DNA of 33,211 bases from a virus. Positions 27,619 to 33,211 of this stretch are shown piece after piece; position 1 is the first letter of the stretch, and the number at the start of each line of letters is the position of its first letter. Made by a program: the position numbers and the translations under genes. The stretch lies in the IMG/VR virus record IMGVR_UViG_3300035184_000577, positions 1-33,211 of that record, one strand, 5' to 3'. Below the pieces are notes generated by a model, which did not search any database, had not been told where the DNA came from, and worked only from the letters and a program-made list of their open reading frames with translations.

Positions 27619-28056
27619 ATGAGCGTAAAAATTAATCAATCGGATTTGGCAAAACTTAAATCAAAGTTGAATAATTTACGCGCTTTTGATAAAAAAACTT
27701 TATCTAATGAATTAGGTAAAACGGCATTTGATATTGCAAGAAAAGCAAAACAATCTGCGCCGGTTGATAATGGAACATTAAAACAATCTATTAGAACCGA
27801 GTTGAAAGGAAAAACCGTTGAAGTTATAGCGGGCGCGCATTATGCACCATATATTGAATTCGGAACCGGTGGTCAAGTTAAATTGGATGATATGTTAGAA
27901 CTTGGAATTCCCGCAAGTTATGCCGAACAATTTAAAGGCAAGGGGTTGAGAAATGTTAATTTACCGGCAAGGCCTTTCTTTTTTAGTTCAGCGCGTGAAG
28001 GTTTAAAAAATTTATTAGTTCGATTAAATAACGAATTAAACAAAGCAATAAAATAA
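27619..28056 (+). CDS. Tail completion / neck protein (HK97 gp10-like)
   Basis: 145 residues, directly abutting the stopper gene. TAFDIARKAKQSAPVDNGTL, KQSIRTELKGKTVEVIAG, YAPYIEFGTGG and RNVNLPARPFFFSSAREG are the hallmarks of the HK97-gp10-like family (the YIEFGTG motif in particular). Joins tail to head. Confidence 0.9.
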   Translation: MSVKINQSDLAKLKSKLNNLRAFDKKTLSNELGKTAFDIARKAKQSAPVDNGTLKQSIRTELKGKTVEVIAGAHYAPYIEFGTGGQVKLDDMLELGIPASYAEQFKGKGLRNVNLPARPFFFSSAREGLKNLLVRLNNELNKAIK

Positions 28057-28065
28057 TATATATAT

Positions 28066-28506
28066 ATGTTAGAAGCAATTCATTTATTAAGGCGCGGAAT
28101 TATTGCAAAATTAAACAATGCAATTACTTTAAACGGTTCAATTGTACCGGTTTACAATAGAATTCCAACCGATGCAGTTTATCCAATGATTAGGGTTTAC
28201 GGCGTTTCAACTAATGAAACAGAAGAAAATCAAACTTCATTTATTACAGAAACAACAACGAGAATTGAATGTATTACAAGATTTTATTCGGATGATGGCG
28301 GTGAATTGGATGTTAATTTAATGGTTTCACAATGTTTAAATTTAATTAGAACGCGTTCAAGTGGTTACGTTGATTTAATTTCAGACGGTTTCAAAGTTTT
28401 TACTTCAGTAAGTGAAGGCGTTAAATACCTACAAGATGATTTGAGCGATTATACATATTTTAGGGCGATTATAGAAATATCGAACAAAATAGAACAAATA
28501 AATTAA
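28066..28506 (+). CDS. Tail terminator protein
   Basis: 146 residues. LRRGIIAKLNNAI, VYNRIPTDAVYPMIRVYG and TTTRIECITRF..GGELDVNLMVSQ fit the tail terminator/DUF3168 fold, which caps the tail tube. Last of the neck genes, in standard order. The tail tube gene itself is found far away at 2562 because lysis and adhesin genes are inserted between. Confidence 0.8.
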   Translation: MLEAIHLLRRGIIAKLNNAITLNGSIVPVYNRIPTDAVYPMIRVYGVSTNETEENQTSFITETTTRIECITRFYSDDGGELDVNLMVSQCLNLIRTRSSGYVDLISDGFKVFTSVSEGVKYLQDDLSDYTYFRAIIEISNKIEQIN

Positions 28507-28511
28507 CCAAA

Positions 28512-28685
28512 ATGAGTAATAACGATTTGAAATTAGCCTTTATAAATGCCCTAACGTTTGGAATTAGTTTTTCCGCAATTGAAAACAGTTTGAAAATTAT
28601 ACTTTTATTGGCTTCTATTATATACACTTTTCAAAAAATAATAGAATCACATAAAAAAAAGAAATTAAAAGAAAACGAAAAGTAA
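28512..28685 (+). CDS. Small membrane protein of the lysis cassette
   Basis: 57 residues. One hydrophobic helix (NSLKIILLLASIIYTFQKII), preceded by a weakly hydrophobic stretch (LAFINALTFGISFSAIE), then a Lys-rich tail (ESHKKKKLKENEK). Its stop touches the endopeptidase ATG. Likely a holin, antiholin or spanin-like partner; topology cannot be settled by eye. Confidence 0.65.
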   Translation: MSNNDLKLAFINALTFGISFSAIENSLKIILLLASIIYTFQKIIESHKKKKLKENEK

Positions 28686-29069
28686 ATGAAATTAACTTGT
28701 AATTTTTCAATGTCTGAATTTGAATGCAATTGCGGATGCAAAATGCCTGAAGATGTAAAATCAAATATTATTGAATTAGCTAATAATTTACAAGTTTTAA
28801 GAGATTTTTTAAATATGCCTATTAAAATAACAAATGCATTCCGTTGTGAATCAAAAAATAATAGTGTTAACGGCGTTAAAAATTCGCAGCATTTGGTGGG
28901 TAAAGCAGCGGATTTACAAGTGTTTCAATTATCACCTAATGAAGTAGCGGATGCGGTTAGTGAATTAATGGAAAAGAATTTATTAAAAATGGGCGGATTG
29001 GGCCGTTACAATTCATTTACCCACATTGATATAAGAGGAAACAAGGCCCGTTGGGGTTTAAAAAAATAA
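28686..29069 (+). CDS. Peptidase M15 endolysin (D-Ala-D-Ala carboxypeptidase-like)
   Basis: 127 residues. Peptidase_M15_3 pattern: FSMSEFECNCGCKMPEDV at the start, KITNAFRCESKNN (48-59), NSQHLVGKAADLQVF (67-80, zinc ligands His69 and Asp76) and YNSFTHIDIRGNKARWG (108-124, His113). Cuts the peptide cross-links of peptidoglycan during lysis. No signal peptide, so it needs the neighbouring holin for release. Flanked by two membrane protein genes. Confidence 0.88.
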   Translation: MKLTCNFSMSEFECNCGCKMPEDVKSNIIELANNLQVLRDFLNMPIKITNAFRCESKNNSVNGVKNSQHLVGKAADLQVFQLSPNEVADAVSELMEKNLLKMGGLGRYNSFTHIDIRGNKARWGLKK

Positions 29070-29071
29070 TT

Positions 29072-29548
29072 ATGGGCGATTATAAAGATAAAAAAGGAAC
29101 AACACGAATTGGCGATGCATTGCGTTGGTTGGTTAAACAAGGAAAAAGCGTTGCGCCTGAAATTCTTACAATTGCCGGTAATATTTCCGGGATTAAATCA
29201 TTAGAATCGTTGGCTAATAAAATAAAAAACGATGATAGTATTGATTCAAAAGATAAAGAATTATTATTAAAAGAATTGGAATTGGATATGTTGGAAATGA
29301 ATGAAGTTTCTAAACGTTGGGAATCCGATAACAAAACAGATAGTTTTTTAACTCAAAATATAAGGCCTTTAACGTTGGCATTCTTAACGTTAACCCTATT
29401 TATCTACATTATATTAGATAGTTCTTTAAATAGCTTTAAAATCAGCGAAAAGTGGATTGATTTATTAAGTTCATTATTACTTTTGGTTTATGGTGGTTAT
29501 TTTGGCGCACGTTCTGCTGAAAAAATTGTAAAGAGTTGGAAAAAGTAA
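29072..29548 (+). CDS. Holin of the 3-TM type
   Basis: 158 residues from the ATG at 29072, 2 bases after the endolysin stop. Soluble N-terminal part (about 1-95) with a Lys/Asp/Glu helix (KDKELLLKELELDMLEMNEV), then TQNIRPLTLAFLTLTLFIYI (first membrane segment) and WIDLLSSLLLLVYGGYFGAR (second), ending SAEKIVKSWKK. The QNIRPL motif before the membrane segments and the GGYFGARSAEK end match the GTA-type holin_3TM family. Forms the lysis pore. Confidence 0.85.
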   Translation: MGDYKDKKGTTRIGDALRWLVKQGKSVAPEILTIAGNISGIKSLESLANKIKNDDSIDSKDKELLLKELELDMLEMNEVSKRWESDNKTDSFLTQNIRPLTLAFLTLTLFIYIILDSSLNSFKISEKWIDLLSSLLLLVYGGYFGARSAEKIVKSWKK

Positions 29549-29595
29549 ATATTTACTTATAATTTAGATTTAATTTTCGATTATTTATATTTTTG

Positions 29596-29603
29596 TATTT
29601 TTG
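29596..29603 (+). promoter_or_regulatory. -7 box TATTTTTG before late structural genes
   Basis: TAnnTTTG box 20 bases before the ATG at 29623, with a leader GATAAATAAAAATTTATT. -33 region uncertain. Confidence 0.45.
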
Positions 29604-29622
29604 TGATAAATAAAAATTTATT

Positions 29623-29895
29623 ATGGGTTCAAATTTATATAATACAAGTGAGTTTCAAAAATTATCATTTGGTGATAAAGGTTTAAGAGTTTTAGCAAGC
29701 GGTAGTACTTCGGTTGTAGGTGAAAACTTTTGCGCTATTCAATCATTAGAATCGTCAGTAATTAGCTGCGATATTGATACCGTTGGGGGTGATGCTTTAA
29801 TTACTTCTTTAGCATTAGGCGCCGGCGTTGTTATTTATGGAAATTTTGATGATATTACTGTTACAAGTGGAAAAATTATTTCTTATTTAAGATAA
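29623..29895 (+). CDS. Small beta-rich structural-type protein
   Basis: 90 residues, Gly/Ser/Ala/Val-rich with repeated strands (GLRVLASGSTSVVGENFCAI, ITSLALGAGVVIYGNFDDIT, SGKIISYLR). The VVIYG-F..IT..SGK..SYL ending is a pattern I know from small phage virion-associated proteins next to fibre genes, possibly a trimeric tip or decoration protein. Own promoter, first of the adhesin operon. Confidence 0.6.
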   Translation: MGSNLYNTSEFQKLSFGDKGLRVLASGSTSVVGENFCAIQSLESSVISCDIDTVGGDALITSLALGAGVVIYGNFDDITVTSGKIISYLR

Positions 29896-29902
29896 AAAAT
29901 CT

Positions 29903-30052
29903 ATGATTGGATTAGGTTTAAAAATACAAGTAAACACTTCTATTGAAAATAAAATAGAAGTGTTATTGGATGCACTACAAGCAAGAGCAACTTATTACGA
30001 AAATATAACTTGTACAACTGCAACATTAACCGCTTTAGAAAACATAGTATAA
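29903..30052 (+). CDS. Small hypothetical protein
   Basis: 49 residues: MIGLGLKIQVNTSIENKIEV, then a helix (LLDALQARATYYENI) and TALENIV. Starts 7 bases after the previous stop and ends one base before the large adhesin ATG, so all three are probably translated together. No family recognised; perhaps a fibre assembly peptide. Confidence 0.55.
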   Translation: MIGLGLKIQVNTSIENKIEVLLDALQARATYYENITCTTATLTALENIV

Positions 30053-30053
30053 A

Positions 30054-33000
30054 ATGGCAAATTTATTAGACGAAGCATCGATATTACTTACACCTACCGC
30101 TTACGATAACGGTAGTATGTTAGCGGTTAAACCTGAAAACGGAGATGGCGATTTCACTTTCTCACGTAATTCAGCAGCTACAAGAGTAAACGCACAAGGT
30201 TTAGTTGAAAATGTACAAATACTTTCAAGTAATTTAGTATCAAATGGTAACTTTTCACAAGAGGGTGTTCAAGAGGTTTCTAATGGTTCTTTTAGTCAAG
30301 AGGGTGCGGAATTAATTACCAACGGAGATTTTGCTACTGATGCGGATTGGCTATTAGAAAATGGAGCAGTAATAAATAATGGAAGTGTAAATTTATTAGG
30401 TAACAATTCAAGATTTAGACAAACACCATTAATTTCGGGTAAAAGTTATAAACTTGTTTATGAAGTTATTTCAACTGATGGAGGCTCTTTTAGGTTTCAA
30501 GATGGTGTAACGGCTTTTATTGATGTACCTCAAACAATTGGTATTCATACTTATTATTTTAAATCAACAGGCGACAGAGTACAATTCCAAGCTACGAGCG
30601 CAATCGATGCAAGAATAGACAACGTAAGCGTTAAAGAAGTCGGTCAAGATTGGACTTTAGGTACTGGGTGGAGTATTGGAGAGAATAAGGCGATGCATAG
30701 TGGAACTGTTGCTGGAAACCTAACACAAAATACTTTTACGAGTGGTAAAAGTTATAAGGTAAAATGGACACAAACGGGTGGAAAGTTTATTAGTGTTTAT
30801 GGAGATGGGCTTTCTTCTTTAATATCTAATTCTGATACTAATAAAGATTATACAGTTTATTTTAATTCAGTATCGGGCGGTAATATATCTTTTAGAACTA
30901 ATGTAGATGGTGCTGAAGTCACAAACATCTCGGTTAAAGAAGTTGGGCAAGATTGGACATTGGGAACGGGTTTTAGTATTGGAAATAATAATGCTATTTT
31001 AACAAATGGTACAGATAGTACATATCAAATATTTCAAGGTATAAGTGGGTTAAATACAAAAAGATTAAAAGTTACTTTTGATATTTCAAACTTTAGTGGA
31101 AGTGCAGAGATTAGGTATCCATTAAGGTACAATATTACTGCTAATGGTAGTTATTCTTTTGAGGGTATAGGAGATTTTGATAGATTACAATTTCAAGCGA
31201 AAAGCGGTGCAACTACATCTTTTGAAATAACAAACATATCAGTATTAGAAATAACAGACGATACTAACCTCCCAAGAATCAACTACGAGGGTTTTAGTTA
31301 CCAAGATTCTTTAGGGAGTGAGGAAATTGTAAATGGAGATTTTGCTACTGATAGTGGATGGGTAAAAGGAACAAATATTACCATCTCAAATGGTAGTGCA
31401 GTATTTACTGATGTAACGCCTTATGCTGAATTAATACAAAATTCAGTTTTTACAATCGGTAAAACGTATAAAATTAATTTTACTGTAAGTGGTTTTAACG
31501 GAGGCTCTGTTTTAGTGCAAGAACGACCAAATGTAAATCCACAAATAACAGTAATTAATGCGTCAAATGATTATTCTATTTTATATACGGCACAAACAAC
31601 TACAGGTATTACTTTTAAAACTGTTAGTGGTACTGTTAGTATGAATTTAGACAACGTATCTGTAAAAGAGTATTTAGGTCAAGAAGTAGTACCTAATAGT
31701 GGATGCGGAAGTTGGTTATTAGAACCGCAGTCTACGAATTTAATAACTTATTCAGAAGCGTTTGACAATGCTTATTGGACTAAAAGTGGTGCAAGTGTTG
31801 TAAGTGGTTTTGTTTCGCCAAGTGGAGATTTAAATGCTTTTAAATTGGTTGAGGACACGAGTACGGGAGGACATAATATAAATAAATCAATAACAGTTAC
31901 AGCGGGGGCAGTTTCATTAAGTGTTAGAGCAAAAGCGGGAGAACGTGATTGGATTTTATTAAGAGATACGCAAAGCAATAGTGGAAGATATTTTGATTTA
32001 ACAAATGGAGTGGTTGGAAGCGTACAAGGTACAACACCTTTAAGTTCTAGTATAAAACCGCTTACAGGCGGTTGGTATGATATTTCTATAACTGTAACAG
32101 CCCCCGCAACTACTACTTCAGCTTATGTTTACGTTACAAATGCAGATGCAACTTTATCACACACAGGAAACGGAACATCAGGCATTTACATCTACGGCGC
32201 ACAATTAGAACAAAATTCTTACCCAACCTCATACATCCCAACTTCAGGAGCAATTTCCACAAGGTTACAAGATATAGCGAACAATAGCGGAAATGCAAGT
32301 TTGATAAATTCAGAAGAGGGAACATTCTATGCGGAGATTAGTGCGTTGAGTGATGATGGAACTTATAGAAATATTGCATTATCAGATGGGAGTTTAACAA
32401 ATAGAATTTTGCTTCAATATACACCTAATGCAAATCAAATAAATATTGTTATTGTTTTTAGTGGTGGTCAATATTCATTAAATCATACTGTTTCAAATGT
32501 AACAGAGTTTAATAAAATTGCTATAAAATATAAAGCTGGAGACAATGCTCTTTGGATTAATGGCCTTGAAGTAGATACAGATACAAATACACTTCTTCCA
32601 TCTTCATTAAATACATTATCGTTTGATAACACAATAGGAGATACGCTTTATTCTAAAACAAAAGCACTTGCAGTTTACAAAACCGCTTTAACAGACGCAA
32701 GTTTAAGAAGCCTTACATATCCACCTGCAGTAGCAACAACGTTTGATTTAAACTTTAACACAATAGCAGAAGACTTTACTTTTACGAGGGGTTCTGAGGC
32801 TACATTTGTTAATGCACAAGGATTAATACAAAGTACTAATGAGATAGGTTCGGAATTGGTTACTAATGGAGATTTTGCTACGGATAGTGATTGGACTTTA
32901 GGTACGGGTGTTACGATTAGTGGGGGTAAAGCAAATTGGACAAATACTATTAATAATGTAGGTGTTCAACAAATCGGAATAGTGACAAGTGGTAAAAATT

Positions 33001-33211
33001 ACAAAGTGATATTTACTGTTTCTAATTATTCTAGCGGTTCTGTACGTTTAAGATTTCCTTCAATAAACGAAAGAGTAACATCAAATGGAACTTATACATA
33101 TTATATAAATGCTACTGATACTAATTTATTTATACAAGGGGAAACTAATGGAGATGCTAATGTAAATTTATCAATAGACAACGTCTCGGTTAAAGAACAC
33201 ATAACTGCAAC
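30054..33211 (+). CDS. Large modular tail adhesin (runs off the right edge)
   Basis: At least 1052 residues, open to the window end. Modules: FTFSRNSAATRVNAQGLVE (about 35-53); CBM4/9-like repeats marked by ELITNGDFATDADW, GQDWTLGTGWSIG and GQDWTLGTGFSIG, each ending N(V/I)SVKEVG; SWLLEPQSTNLITYSEAFDN (about 552); hinge YPTSYIPTSGA (about 723); and a LamG-like domain (about 740-885). A second cassette then starts with FTFTRGSEATFVNAQGLI (about 908) and another NGDFATDSDW repeat. Likely trimeric surface fibre binding host polysaccharide. If the molecule is circular, the 3' end is at 1-637, giving at least about 1264 residues. Confidence 0.8.
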   Translation, partial: MANLLDEASILLTPTAYDNGSMLAVKPENGDGDFTFSRNSAATRVNAQGLVENVQILSSNLVSNGNFSQEGVQEVSNGSFSQEGAELITNGDFATDADWLLENGAVINNGSVNLLGNNSRFRQTPLISGKSYKLVYEVISTDGGSFRFQDGVTAFIDVPQTIGIHTYYFKSTGDRVQFQATSAIDARIDNVSVKEVGQDWTLGTGWSIGENKAMHSGTVAGNLTQNTFTSGKSYKVKWTQTGGKFISVYGDGLSSLISNSDTNKDYTVYFNSVSGGNISFRTNVDGAEVTNISVKEVGQDWTLGTGFSIGNNNAILTNGTDSTYQIFQGISGLNTKRLKVTFDISNFSGSAEIRYPLRYNITANGSYSFEGIGDFDRLQFQAKSGATTSFEITNISVLEITDDTNLPRINYEGFSYQDSLGSEEIVNGDFATDSGWVKGTNITISNGSAVFTDVTPYAELIQNSVFTIGKTYKINFTVSGFNGGSVLVQERPNVNPQITVINASNDYSILYTAQTTTGITFKTVSGTVSMNLDNVSVKEYLGQEVVPNSGCGSWLLEPQSTNLITYSEAFDNAYWTKSGASVVSGFVSPSGDLNAFKLVEDTSTGGHNINKSITVTAGAVSLSVRAKAGERDWILLRDTQSNSGRYFDLTNGVVGSVQGTTPLSSSIKPLTGGWYDISITVTAPATTTSAYVYVTNADATLSHTGNGTSGIYIYGAQLEQNSYPTSYIPTSGAISTRLQDIANNSGNASLINSEEGTFYAEISALSDDGTYRNIALSDGSLTNRILLQYTPNANQINIVIVFSGGQYSLNHTVSNVTEFNKIAIKYKAGDNALWINGLEVDTDTNTLLPSSLNTLSFDNTIGDTLYSKTKALAVYKTALTDASLRSLTYPPAVATTFDLNFNTIAEDFTFTRGSEATFVNAQGLIQSTNEIGSELVTNGDFATDSDWTLGTGVTISGGKANWTNTINNVGVQQIGIVTSGKNYKVIFTVSNYSSGSVRLRFPSINERVTSNGTYTYYINATDTNLFIQGETNGDANVNLSIDNVSVKEHITA

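Noticed and set aside
32134-32325. Minus-strand frames opposite the adhesin (31772-31978, 32134-32325)
   Set aside because: They lie inside a continuous plus-strand frame with clear domain motifs.
1-33211. Diversity-generating retroelement, CRISPR array, integrase or tRNA genes
   Set aside because: The repeated adhesin modules suggested a diversity system, but no reverse transcriptase or template repeat is visible. No regular direct-repeat/spacer pattern, recombinase motif or full tRNA cloverleaf was found on reading both strands.

Overview
The window reads as almost all of the genome of one tailed (siphovirus-type) phage of a Bacteroidota host, most likely a flavobacterium. The DNA is strongly AT-rich. 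Genes start on ATG behind A-rich leaders (AAACAAAAACAAATATTATG-like) with no Shine-Dalgarno sequence. Upstream regions carry Bacteroidota -7 boxes (TAnnTTTG), in the best cases with a TTG/TTTG -33 box 19-20 bases away. Every gene I can support is on the + strand and genes are tightly packed. I see no integrase, CI-type repressor, partition pair, tRNA gene, CRISPR array or insertion sequence, so a lytic life style is the simplest reading (inference).

Layout. 1-2230: the 3' end of a large tail/adhesin gene, a second adhesin and a small companion. 2234-8577: a small membrane protein, tail tube, tail assembly chaperones (probably joined by a -1 frameshift), tape measure and a distal tail protein. 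8710-16775: regulation, replication and recombination: small HTH protein, ERF annealase, an SSB-like protein, RecE-type exonuclease, stand-alone DnaA domain IV, VRR-NUC nuclease, a replication initiator with iteron-like repeats inside its gene, primase-helicase, ParB-like protein and another PD-(D/E)XK protein. 16882-17334: a small accessory gene pair. 17435-24303: packaging and head: TerS, TerL, portal, MuF head protein fused to a zincin peptidase, prohead protease, HK97 major capsid protein. 24492-26487: small accessory genes, DUF3310 and a nuclease. 26570-28506: head-tail connectors. 28512-29548: lysis (small membrane protein, M15 endopeptidase, 3-TM holin). 29623 to the end: small structural genes and the 5' part of the large adhesin.

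The two window ends encode parts of the same type of adhesin and lie in compatible reading frames, so the molecule is probably circular or circularly permuted. Domain order suggests that a few hundred bases may be missing at the junction.

The most unusual element is a compact RNA at about 12122-12212, just upstream of the replication initiator. It consists of two hairpins whose 8-base loops are complementary over 7 bases (kissing loops). It has its own -7 box directly upstream and ends in a U-rich run. Other points worth attention are a conserved promoter/operator box repeated in the early and accessory regions, a second promoter-like motif before structural genes, paired small-ORF/hairpin cassettes, iterons inside the initiator gene, an 87-residue protein with an SSB-like C-terminal tip, and the MuF-zincin fusion.
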